Assembly: GCA_013286325.1 (NCBI GenBank)
Contig: JABDFZ010000024.1
Location: 1-34,371 of the forward strand
Direction of reading: 5' to 3'
DNA: 34,371 bases
Origin: Bacteroidota bacterium
GTDB taxonomy: Bacteria > Bacteroidota > Bacteroidia > Sphingobacteriales > Sphingobacteriaceae
Part shown: positions 25,771 through 33,830 of the stretch, in pieces
Layout: each line of letters starts with the position of its first letter
Numbering within the stretch: position 1 is the stretch's first letter
Position numbers and translations under genes: made by a program
Notes under the pieces: model-generated
Databases searched by the model: none
Told to the model about the DNA's origin: nothing
Seen by the model: only the letters and a program-made list of their open reading frames with translations

Positions 25771-26850
25771 ATGAAAACAGTTTTAACAAAATTCCTGGCA
25801 TTTAGCAGCTTAGCGCTGCTAATGCTGGCATCCTGTAAAAAGGATGAAACGAAAGTTGTGGCTACAAATGGTACTCCAGGCGCCTTAACAGCTTCGGCAA
25901 CCACTATTGTTTTAAGCAGCGCAACATCTGCTGATAATGCAGTATCTTTTAGTTACACTCCCAGCACTTACGGGTTTAAGGCAGCGGTAACTTATACATT
26001 GCAAATTGGTATTAAAGGAAATAATTTTGCGAATAGTAAGGATATTGGATTAACCGCTTCTTCAAAAGCTTACACAGGATTAGATTTAAACACGATGCTG
26101 CTTTCAATGGGGTTGATCCCAAATAATGCATCACAGCTTGAAACCCGTATCAAATCTGAGTTGGCTACTGGTGTTCAAACAACTTATTCAAATGTTGTTA
26201 CATTAACAGTAACCCCTTATTTCGATATCCCTGTATTCCCATCACTTTGGGTTCCGGGTGCTTATCAAACCCCTGCTCCAAATTGGAATCCTCCAACTGC
26301 TGAAAGGATATCATCTGCAAGTGGTAACAAGGTTTATGAAGGCTATGTAAACTATACTGATCCTGCTTCATTAGAGTTCAAATACACAAGCGATCCTGAC
26401 TGGAACCATACTAACTATGGAGATGGCGGCGGCGGTGCATTAAGTACTTCCGGCGGTGCTGGTAACTTAAAAGTTCCTTCACCAGGGTACTATTTATTAA
26501 AAGCTGATTTAAATGGAAGCACATGGTCGGCAACTGCAACCACATGGGGTATAATAGGCGATGCTACACCTAACGGTTGGGGCAGCAGCACCCCGCTTAC
26601 CTATAATGCAACTACTAAAACCTGGGGCGGAATTGTGCATTTAACTGCAGCAGCCCCGGGCGCAGCAGGTACTGCCTGCAAGTTTAGAGCCAATGATGCC
26701 TGGGATATCAATTTAGGCGATAACAAACCCGCAAATGGTGTGCTAAAATATGGTGGTGAAAATATTCCTGTTACTGTAACAGGCGATTATAAAGTAACCC
26801 TTGACTTAAGTCACCCTGCTTATTATTTCTATAGTATTATAAAGCAATAA
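25771..26850 (+). CDS. SusE/SusF-like starch-binding outer-membrane lipoprotein
   Basis: The 359-residue lipoprotein begins MKTVLTKFLAFSSLALLMLASCKKDE. The residues after the Cys (KKDE) resemble the Bacteroidota lipoprotein export signal, so surface exposure is likely. A SusE N-terminal Ig-like domain (about residues 30-145) is followed by two starch-binding-type modules. The first opens WVPGAYQTPAPNWNPPTAER and the second WGIIGDATPNGWGSSTPL with FRANDAWDINLGD. It helps hold starch-like polymers for SusC/SusD. I chose the ATG at 25771; an in-frame GTG at 25747 would add eight residues ahead of a normal signal peptide. It ends the operon before a strong terminator. Confidence 0.85.
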   Translation: MKTVLTKFLAFSSLALLMLASCKKDETKVVATNGTPGALTASATTIVLSSATSADNAVSFSYTPSTYGFKAAVTYTLQIGIKGNNFANSKDIGLTASSKAYTGLDLNTMLLSMGLIPNNASQLETRIKSELATGVQTTYSNVVTLTVTPYFDIPVFPSLWVPGAYQTPAPNWNPPTAERISSASGNKVYEGYVNYTDPASLEFKYTSDPDWNHTNYGDGGGGALSTSGGAGNLKVPSPGYYLLKADLNGSTWSATATTWGIIGDATPNGWGSSTPLTYNATTKTWGGIVHLTAAAPGAAGTACKFRANDAWDINLGDNKPANGVLKYGGENIPVTVTGDYKVTLDLSHPAYYFYSIIKQ

Positions 26851-26873
26851 AATAGAGTTGATTGGATTGATTG

Positions 26874-26909
26874 AAAGGCCCGTATGGTTAAAACCAGCGG
26901 GCTTTTTTA
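26874..26909 (+). terminator. Rho-independent terminator of the sus operon
   Basis: A GC-rich stem (AAGGCCCG near 26875-26882, pairing with CGGGCTT near 26898-26904; inner TGGTT/AACCA) is followed by a T-run. It starts 25 bases after the susE stop. The phrase just before it, GTTGATTGGATTGATTG, resembles the repeat at 5510-5587. Confidence 0.85.
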
Positions 26910-26919
26910 TGTAAAAGAG

Positions 26920-28530
26920 TTAAAGGGTATCGGCAGATTTGATCAGTTTGCAAAGCAGGGCCATTTTTATTCTTCCATAAATCAGCAGTTGAAAATCATC
27001 ATAAGCATTTTCCAGTTCTTCAGGATCAAATTGCTCTGCTACTTTTCCCATCAGCTCCCCGATGGTCATAGTTCTTTTTAGGAGCTTGAGTATGTACCTA
27101 TCCAGCTCATCGATACTTGCTACCGAATAGCGCTGCGCATTACATTCAGGAACAATGGCAAAATAATTTTTTAATTGATATGGCACTTGCAGTTTTTGGA
27201 ACTTCTTTTTCAGCGGCAATTCCTGCTCGTCCAATATACTCCAGTTATACTTTGAACTAATGATTTCAAATTTTGAAACAACTAATTTCTTTTCAGTGAT
27301 TTTATCTTTATTGCCAAAAATAAATTCAAGATAATTTGCGCCGAGCACGTCTCTTTGATATAAGTAATCCTTATTAATCAGTAAAAATTTCGAGTTACAG
27401 ATCCCCCCTATTTCTTCTTCAAACCTGGTGACATCTTTTTTTAACCGTTTTTCAATTACTTTCGGAATGTTCAGCTCATTTTCGCCATTCAGGAAATCGT
27501 CAACCACCCTCCTTCTCCAGTTAACAGCTATGTGATTTATTTCAGCGTCTGAATCAACCTGTTGCAGGTCCGGTTGCTTCAGAAAATGATATCTGCTTAA
27601 TAAGTCATATTCAGTTTTTGATGGCAGGTGTGAATAATGATCTTGTTCAAGCTTAATGTTATTATCATAACACAATTGTATGATGCGATAATAATACTCC
27701 GGAAAATCATGACGGAGGCGGCTTGCCATGTCGGCACAGATTTGCTTATGTCTTTTAAATGTTCCTAATAAGTGCAGGTAATCCCGTTCATAAGGCACTT
27801 CGCAAAAATTGCCAAAGCCACTATAGCCATAATCTTCATAAATTTTATCGAAGAGTACAGAAATCTTCTTCTCCTGATGTTTTGACAAGCAATAAAAAAG
27901 ATACTGTTCAAAAAAGATATTAAAGTCCGAAACGTTTATTTTATGTAGCTGGTTGGTGTTCTTTTCTATAAAATAAAAAGCCTTTGAAGTGTATTCTTTA
28001 AAAAAAGCAATATCGCTTCCGCCAAAAATACCGGCATTGTAGGCCTCAATATTCCCCTGCTTTTTTCTTTCCGCAATTATTTCCTCAGGAAAGTATGTTA
28101 ATTCATTCTCCAGCGAACGCATAATATTTTCATAATATCCGGTGGCTGTTTCTTTGTTTTGTGTTATAAGTCCCTGACTTAAAAGTTCATCATCAAATCT
28201 TTTCCAGATAAAAACATCACCGTCAATATGCAGGAATGGCTCTTCTTGCTCGGAGTATACTTGTATTTTGGGTATTGCCCATAAATCGGGATGGTAGTTA
28301 TTAATTTTATCAAGGCTACATACTACATTAGTATACGGGAGCTGTAATTTATCAATTAATATCCGTGCAGAAACTGAATCTGTGTATAGGGTTAACTCGT
28401 CGTGAAATTTTCTTAATTGCAGGCTGCTTAAGGCCCAGCCCATCAAATGATATTCAGGTGCGAGCCAGCCAGCGTTGGACGATAAAAAACTTTTTTGATT
28501 ACGGGACCAACAACTTTGGACAATTTGCAT
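26920..28530 (-). CDS. Glycosyltransferase-like protein with C-terminal RRE-like segment (putative RiPP enzyme)
   Basis: The 536-residue protein has no signal peptide and should be cytoplasmic. Its N-terminal half resembles GT-A nucleotide-sugar enzymes: MGWALSSLQLRKFHDELTLY at 30-49, the DxD metal site in FLHIDGDVFIW (Asp103, Asp105), and NAGIFGG at 165-171, a motif typical of family-8-like glycosyltransferases. I believe this corresponds to the DUF6734 group. The last 70 residues (about 467-536; SIDELDRYILKLLKRTMTIG, then a helical stretch with FDPEELENAYDDFQLLIYGR) look like a PqqD/RRE winged-helix that recognises RiPP leaders. The gene is directly downstream of a double-glycine precursor with only a hairpin between. 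I infer that it glycosylates the precursor; this is not proven. Plain surface-polysaccharide glycosyltransferase is the main alternative. Confidence 0.68.
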   Translation of the reverse strand: MQIVQSCWSRNQKSFLSSNAGWLAPEYHLMGWALSSLQLRKFHDELTLYTDSVSARILIDKLQLPYTNVVCSLDKINNYHPDLWAIPKIQVYSEQEEPFLHIDGDVFIWKRFDDELLSQGLITQNKETATGYYENIMRSLENELTYFPEEIIAERKKQGNIEAYNAGIFGGSDIAFFKEYTSKAFYFIEKNTNQLHKINVSDFNIFFEQYLFYCLSKHQEKKISVLFDKIYEDYGYSGFGNFCEVPYERDYLHLLGTFKRHKQICADMASRLRHDFPEYYYRIIQLCYDNNIKLEQDHYSHLPSKTEYDLLSRYHFLKQPDLQQVDSDAEINHIAVNWRRRVVDDFLNGENELNIPKVIEKRLKKDVTRFEEEIGGICNSKFLLINKDYLYQRDVLGANYLEFIFGNKDKITEKKLVVSKFEIISSKYNWSILDEQELPLKKKFQKLQVPYQLKNYFAIVPECNAQRYSVASIDELDRYILKLLKRTMTIGELMGKVAEQFDPEELENAYDDFQLLIYGRIKMALLCKLIKSADTL

Positions 28531-28555
28531 TAAGCGACAAATTTAAAATTGTCAG

Positions 28556-28592
28556 ATAGCACACCACCCTTAAATAAGGTATGGTGTGCTAT
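28556..28592 (-). terminator. Hairpin between precursor and enzyme (attenuator-like)
   Basis: ATAGCACACCA (28556-28566) is perfectly inverted at 28582-28592, with an inner CCTT/AAGG pair in the loop. It lies between the precursor stop at 28678 and the enzyme start at 28530. There is no strong T-run on the minus strand, so it probably lowers or processes read-through rather than ending transcription fully. Confidence 0.6.
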
Positions 28593-28677
28593 TTTAACAT
28601 GATAAGTTTTAATGATTTTATGCTGGATAGATACCTGGTATTGAATTCTACTAAAAATCCAGGCCATTATTAATAAA

Positions 28678-28935
28678 TTAGCAATCTTGTGCAGGTGGGT
28701 TTGGAGTATATCCAATTAATGTACAAGTTGTACCAGCGCCATATCTCGGACCCGGACCACAGCACCAGGCAGTTGTCCACGGAGAATATCCGGGGGCTGA
28801 ACAAGAGTAAACCGGGGTACCCGAAGGGCAGCTAAAACCACCACCGCCACCACCGCTACCGCCTCTGATCTGTTTCATCTCATCTCTACGCAGCATTTCT
28901 TTTAACCGGGTAAATTTTGCAGGATTTGTTTTCAT
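28678..28935 (-). CDS. Putative RiPP precursor with double-glycine leader
   Basis: The 85-residue peptide has a leader ending in the classic pattern LKEMLRRDEMKQIRGG (Gly25-Gly26), as in the GG-type precursor families of Bacteroidota (for example the TIGR04149-like group). The tail of 59 residues starts with a Gly-rich run, is rich in Ser, Thr, Pro and Gly, and has six Cys: 36, 45, 58, 59, 71 and 85 (the final residue). Cleavage after GG by a C39-type peptidase/ABC exporter is expected; none is in the window. Promoter elements at 28966-28994 and the following hairpin and enzyme make a compact unit. No other precursor copy was found nearby. Activity and structure are unknown. Confidence 0.75.
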   Translation of the reverse strand: MKTNPAKFTRLKEMLRRDEMKQIRGGSGGGGGGFSCPSGTPVYSCSAPGYSPWTTAWCCGPGPRYGAGTTCTLIGYTPNPPAQDC

Positions 28936-28965
28936 ATGATTTTGATTTTAAGTTTAAAGGTTAAG

Positions 28966-28994
28966 TAAATATATAAACTTTTATCAATTTTCAA
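28966..28994 (-). promoter_or_regulatory. Bacteroidota-type promoter of the RiPP precursor
   Basis: On the minus strand TTG (28992-28994), 18 bases, TATATTTA (28966-28973) is one mismatch from the TTG-N19-TAnnTTTG consensus. It starts transcription about 25 bases before the precursor ATG. Confidence 0.55.
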
Positions 28995-29098
28995 AAGAAA
29001 ACGCAATATAATTTTAACCCTGGTTTAGGGTAATTTAACAGCTTAGAAAATCGGTGATTTTAATTGCGTAGCAATCCGTTGTTGCCACAAGCTATTAC

Positions 29099-30385
29099 CT
29101 ATCTGTTCTTTATATCAACATATTCCCTGTTCACAGCACCAACATAAATCTGACGCGGGCGACCAATAGGTTCTTTATTTTCCTTCATTTCTTTCCACTG
29201 GGCAATCCATCCTGGCAGGCGGCCAAGTGCAAATAATACAGTAAACATATCTGTTGGGAAACCAAGTGCCCGGTAAATAATGCCCGAGTAAAAATCAACG
29301 TTAGGATAAAGCTTACGCTCAACGAAGTATGGATCTTTTAAGGCAACTTCTTCCAGTTTTTTAGCAATCTCAAGCACTTCATCATTAATGCCCAATTTTT
29401 CTAAAATATCATCGCATGCTTTTTTAATGATCTTTGCACGCGGATCGAAGTTTTTGTATACGCGATGCCCGAATCCCATTAAGCGGAAAGGGTCGTTTTT
29501 ATCTTTAGCTTTAGCTATCCATTTGTCGGTATCTCCGCCATCGGCTTTTATTTTCTCAAGCATTTCAATTACAGCCTGGTTTGCTCCGCCATGAAGCGGG
29601 CCCCATAAAGCCGAGATGCCTGCAGATACCGAAGCATAAATATTCGACTCGGACGAGCCTACAATACGTACAGTTGAGGTAGAGCAGTTTTGTTCGTGAT
29701 CGGCATGTAATATAAGCAATGTGTTCATTGCACTTACAATTACGGGATCTATTTCAATATCTTCTGTACGTTGCCCAAAGGTCATGTGCAGAAAATTGGT
29801 TACATAATCATATTTATTTTGAGGGTAGATAACAGGATGTCCTAATGATTTTTTATAGATCCATGAAACAACCGTAGCCATTTTGGCAAGCATCTTAATA
29901 ATGCTTAAATGAAGTTCTTCCTCTGTTTGTAATGACTTTAACGATTCTGGATAAAACGCCGATAAGGCACAAACCAATGAAGATAATTGACCCATTGGGT
30001 GAGATTTTGATGGAAAGCCATCAAAAAACTTTTTCATATCCTCATGTACCAATGTGTGCCTGCTTATTTCATATTGAAAATTGCTTAGCTCCTTTTCACT
30101 TGGTAATTCCCCATGTATCAGCAAATAGGCGACCTCAATAAAGCTTGATTTTTCTGCAAGCTGTTCTATAGGGTAACCGCGGTATTTAAGTATCCCCAAC
30201 TCTCCATCTAAAAAAGTAATAGCGCTTTTTGTTGCGCCGGTATTTTTATAGCCAATATCGAGTGTTACATACCCGCTTAAGTCCCTTAGTTTCGAAATAT
30301 CAATAGCTTTTTCACCCTCGGTACCTTCAATTACGGGAAGATCATAAGTTTTATCGCCAATCTTTAATTGTGCTGTCTCGGACAT
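29099..30385 (-). CDS. gltA: Citrate synthase
   Basis: Condenses oxaloacetate and acetyl-CoA to citrate, the entry step of the TCA cycle. The 428-residue protein shows the catalytic region HADHEQNCSTSTVRIVGSSE and the substrate-binding WGPLHGGANQAVIEML, FGHRVYKNFDPRA and DFYSGIIYRALGFP, and the N-terminal small domain typical of the type II hexameric enzyme. I chose the ATG at 30385: the next upstream ATG at 30454 would add 23 non-conserved residues and would lie upstream of a perfect -7 element (TACATTTG on the minus strand, 30407-30414). Normal length is about 427. It is monocistronic and divergent from the histidine kinase. Confidence 0.96.
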   Translation of the reverse strand: MSETAQLKIGDKTYDLPVIEGTEGEKAIDISKLRDLSGYVTLDIGYKNTGATKSAITFLDGELGILKYRGYPIEQLAEKSSFIEVAYLLIHGELPSEKELSNFQYEISRHTLVHEDMKKFFDGFPSKSHPMGQLSSLVCALSAFYPESLKSLQTEEELHLSIIKMLAKMATVVSWIYKKSLGHPVIYPQNKYDYVTNFLHMTFGQRTEDIEIDPVIVSAMNTLLILHADHEQNCSTSTVRIVGSSESNIYASVSAGISALWGPLHGGANQAVIEMLEKIKADGGDTDKWIAKAKDKNDPFRLMGFGHRVYKNFDPRAKIIKKACDDILEKLGINDEVLEIAKKLEEVALKDPYFVERKLYPNVDFYSGIIYRALGFPTDMFTVLFALGRLPGWIAQWKEMKENKEPIGRPRQIYVGAVNREYVDIKNR

Positions 30386-30406
30386 AGGAAAATATTTTAT
30401 TTGCAA

Positions 30407-30414
30407 CAAATGTA
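30407..30414 (-). promoter_or_regulatory. -7 element of gltA
   Basis: Minus-strand TACATTTG matches TAnnTTTG exactly, 22 bases before the gltA start chosen here. No TTG stands at the usual -33 distance. Confidence 0.45.
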
Positions 30415-30537
30415 ACGAAATCTGCGTATTAATAGCCCTTAAGGTGATTGACAATTTGTAAAAATTTTATAGAATATTTTTTTGATCTGATACAATTTTT
30501 GATACAATTCACTAAAACTCACTAAAAAAATCCTGGT

Positions 30538-33500
30538 ATGTCCTTTAGAAGCAGGCTGCTATCATTTATACAGAACGATAATACCATATACCAGTTATTA
30601 CTGATCGGTTTATTCATTGCAAGTCCTTCTCTCCATTATCTGTGTTTTTACAATTCTTTCGATCCGCTGTGGCTCCGTTTAATTAACAGTGCCCTTTGTT
30701 TAATTGCATTCGTCTTTTCGTTCTATCCTTATAAATCCTTCAGCAATGCAAGTAAATACCTTACTGTTCTCGCTTTTTTAGTTATTAATAACGGCATTTT
30801 ATTAAGTAAAAATGGCTTCGAACATGTGTATTTATTTAGTTCAATAACCGTATTTATAGCATTAACCCTGGTTTGTAAAAAAAGGTGGGAGTTTATTTCA
30901 CTCTGTCTGCTTAACTTATTAGCTACTGTTGTAGCTTACATTACAGCACCGCAGTTATACATATCCATAACCGTATTAGGGATTTTGTTGCTGACTTTTA
31001 CATTTATTGCTTATATATCATTCCTGGTGATGATGGCTTACGATATAAGGTTTAAAAAAGCAGTAAGCAATGTGGTGGATCTTAACAAAAGCCTTATAGT
31101 TAATGATGAAATGCTGCGCCAAAACAGCAAAAAAATGGATGCCCTTATCAATTCGTTAAATGATATAATTTTTGAATTTGATGAGAACAAAGTTTGCCTT
31201 AATACATGGTTCAGTAGAATAGAGGGCAGAGTAATTGATCCGGAAGTATGCCTGGGCAAAACACTTGTTGAGGTTTTAGGTCCAGAAAAAGCTAAAAAGT
31301 TTGATGACGCTTTAGATCATGTAATAAAACATCGTGAGGCAGTTTCCATAACTTATCCTTCTGACTTTGGAACGGGAAGTTGGTTTGTAGCTAAACTTGC
31401 CCCGGTATATGATCGTTATGGGAACTATACTTCACGTATATCAGCATCAGTAAGTGATATATCCGAACAAAAAAAATATGCAGATGCCCTGAAACAAAAT
31501 GAAGCTTTATTGCTTGAAGCACAAGCTATTGCAAAAACAGGCAACTGGTGGTACGATCATAACACAAAGGAAACTTATTGGTCCCAGAGTTTATATGCCA
31601 TTTTAGAAATTGAAAATATTCCTAAAGGTGTAGATAAGTTTGACTACTATTTAAGTATGGTCCACCCTGATGACCGGGAAAATGCCTTTAATTATTTTAC
31701 AAATGTTGATAAAGCAGTTAAGGACCAGTTTGAACATAAGTTAATTACCCCAAACGGCAATTTAAAGTATTTTAAAGCCTTAAAAGGCGAGCTTATAACT
31801 GATGGTGAAGGAAATAGTAAACGAAGCTTTGGAGTATTACAGGATATTACTGAAACCAAACTTTCGGAAAAAATAATAAAAGTTAGCCAGGCCGAATTGC
31901 TGGAAGCACAGATTATTGCCAAAATAGGAAACTGGAAATGGGACATCACCATGAATAAATTGTCATGGTCCGACGAAATAAACAACATTTTTGAGATCGA
32001 TAAAAAAATCAATGCCGAAAATAGCTTTATCAAAATATTAGTAAAATACTGCCATCCAAATGACAGGGACATACTGAAACAACACCTGAAAGATATATCA
32101 AACATCACTAATACTTCATACGAATATCGGATCATTACGCCAAACGGAAATGTTAAGTATCTGAGTATTATAGTAGGTAAGTTATTAAAACGCGATGATG
32201 GCAGCGTACGTAAGGTTATTGGCACCATACAGGATATCACTGACCGTAAACAGGCAGAAATTGATTATCAGCGAACAGAAAGCAAGTATAAGCTTGTTTT
32301 GGAAACCATTAAATTGCCAGCCATATCAGTAGATAAAAAGGGAAATCTTATTTTTTGCAACAGGCATATGGCCGATATGCTTGGTTACAGTCAGAATGAA
32401 ATATTAGGTTTAAACTGGTTAGAGAAATTTGTCCCTGAAAATTTCAGGAATGATCTGTACAAGTGGTTTATCAATGGTTCCTTTGAAGCACAGTTCACCA
32501 GCCCTGTAATATGCCGTAATGGCGATGAACGTATAATAAGCTGGCAAAATACCGTTAGCTATGACGAAAATGGCCTGATAGAAGAAGTTACCGGCATCGG
32601 TGAAGATATTACTGATAGGCAAAAAGCAACGCAGGCATTAATTTCGGCAAAAGAACAGGCTGAAAAATCTTCGCATTTTAAATCGGAATTCTTATCTATC
32701 ATGAGTCATGAGATCAGGACACCGATGAACGCAGTGATCGGCACTACTAATCTGCTATTAAGCGAAGACCCTAAACCCGATCAGCTTGAGTACTTAAACA
32801 TTCTCAAATTTTCAGGCGAAAACCTGCTCGCCATTATCAATGATATTTTAGATTATAACAAAATTGAGGCCGGAAAATTGGAGCTTAATGCATTGCCATT
32901 CAACATTTTCAATCTTGCACAAAAAATCAAACAATCATTCTATGCCAGGGCCGTTGAAAAAGATCTTGAAATTGATTTAAATATTGATGCTTCCATTCCT
33001 GAATATTTAACAGGAGACCAGGTAAGGCTTGGCCAGGTATTGAACAACCTACTAAGCAATGCCATTAAATTTACACATACCGGAAAAGTAAGCATTAAAA
33101 TAAACAAGGAAAATGCAGATACAAACCAGGCTACCATTAAATTTACCATTACCGATACAGGGATAGGCATAGCTTCTGAAAACCTCAAGCTTATTTTTGA
33201 TCCGTTTATGCAGGAATCACAAACCCATGATAATGATTATGGCGGCACAGGCTTAGGGCTTGCTATTACAAAACGCCTGATAGAACTTCATCAGAGTAAT
33301 ATTTCTGTAATGAGTGAACCAGGAAAAGGCACACAATTTACATTCTCAATTACATTTAATATAGCGCAGCAGACGCAAACAAATGACAATGCCCCCCTAT
33401 CAGCCACAACGATAAGCCCTTCGCGTAATTTACAGGGAATGAGAGTATTGGTTGTAGATGATAATAAAATGAATTTAATGATAGCCTCAAAATTCCTGAA

Positions 33501-33810
33501 AAAGTGGAATGTTGAAGTTGATGAGGCTATAAGCGGAGAGCTTGCCATTGAAATGGTTAAAAGCAACAGCTATGATTTAATTATAATGGACTTGCAGATG
33601 CCTGTAATGGATGGCTTTGAAACCACCATTATAATAAAAAAGACCCATCCGTTTATACCCATTATAGCGCTTACGGCTGATGCCATGCCTGAAACGCACA
33701 ATAAGGCCCTGACTGCAGGAATGTGTAATTACTTAACCAAACCATTTGTGCCAGATACCTTGTTTGATAAGGTGGCAAGGTATTATACCCCTGTTGAGGT
33801 AATTAGATAA
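30538..33810 (+). CDS. Hybrid sensor histidine kinase with multiple PAS domains
   Basis: The 1090-residue protein has an N-terminal membrane domain (about six helices, residues 17-170). About four PAS/PAC units follow (roughly 203-310, 325-450, 450-575, 585-700; the second and third look like a duplicate pair, each with GNW and PNGN(L/V)KY). Next are HisKA with phosphoacceptor His724 in SHEIRTPMN, HATPase with NNLLSNAIKFT, DTGIGIA and GGTGLGLAI, and a C-terminal receiver with Asp1018 in IIMDLQMP and the acidic pair in VLVVDDNK. No HPt domain or DNA-binding output is fused, so a partner phosphotransfer protein or regulator must lie elsewhere. The signal sensed is unknown. Confidence 0.93.
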   Translation: MSFRSRLLSFIQNDNTIYQLLLIGLFIASPSLHYLCFYNSFDPLWLRLINSALCLIAFVFSFYPYKSFSNASKYLTVLAFLVINNGILLSKNGFEHVYLFSSITVFIALTLVCKKRWEFISLCLLNLLATVVAYITAPQLYISITVLGILLLTFTFIAYISFLVMMAYDIRFKKAVSNVVDLNKSLIVNDEMLRQNSKKMDALINSLNDIIFEFDENKVCLNTWFSRIEGRVIDPEVCLGKTLVEVLGPEKAKKFDDALDHVIKHREAVSITYPSDFGTGSWFVAKLAPVYDRYGNYTSRISASVSDISEQKKYADALKQNEALLLEAQAIAKTGNWWYDHNTKETYWSQSLYAILEIENIPKGVDKFDYYLSMVHPDDRENAFNYFTNVDKAVKDQFEHKLITPNGNLKYFKALKGELITDGEGNSKRSFGVLQDITETKLSEKIIKVSQAELLEAQIIAKIGNWKWDITMNKLSWSDEINNIFEIDKKINAENSFIKILVKYCHPNDRDILKQHLKDISNITNTSYEYRIITPNGNVKYLSIIVGKLLKRDDGSVRKVIGTIQDITDRKQAEIDYQRTESKYKLVLETIKLPAISVDKKGNLIFCNRHMADMLGYSQNEILGLNWLEKFVPENFRNDLYKWFINGSFEAQFTSPVICRNGDERIISWQNTVSYDENGLIEEVTGIGEDITDRQKATQALISAKEQAEKSSHFKSEFLSIMSHEIRTPMNAVIGTTNLLLSEDPKPDQLEYLNILKFSGENLLAIINDILDYNKIEAGKLELNALPFNIFNLAQKIKQSFYARAVEKDLEIDLNIDASIPEYLTGDQVRLGQVLNNLLSNAIKFTHTGKVSIKINKENADTNQATIKFTITDTGIGIASENLKLIFDPFMQESQTHDNDYGGTGLGLAITKRLIELHQSNISVMSEPGKGTQFTFSITFNIAQQTQTNDNAPLSATTISPSRNLQGMRVLVVDDNKMNLMIASKFLKKWNVEVDEAISGELAIEMVKSNSYDLIIMDLQMPVMDGFETTIIIKKTHPFIPIIALTADAMPETHNKALTAGMCNYLTKPFVPDTLFDKVARYYTPVEVIR

Positions 33811-33830
33811 GGTAAACGATGTTAGAAAGC

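Noticed and set aside
28530..28715. 61-codon minus-strand frame containing LFKGG, resembling a second short peptide
   Set aside because: It overlaps the end of the precursor gene and runs through the intergenic hairpin; its composition is not peptide-like and it has no promoter of its own.
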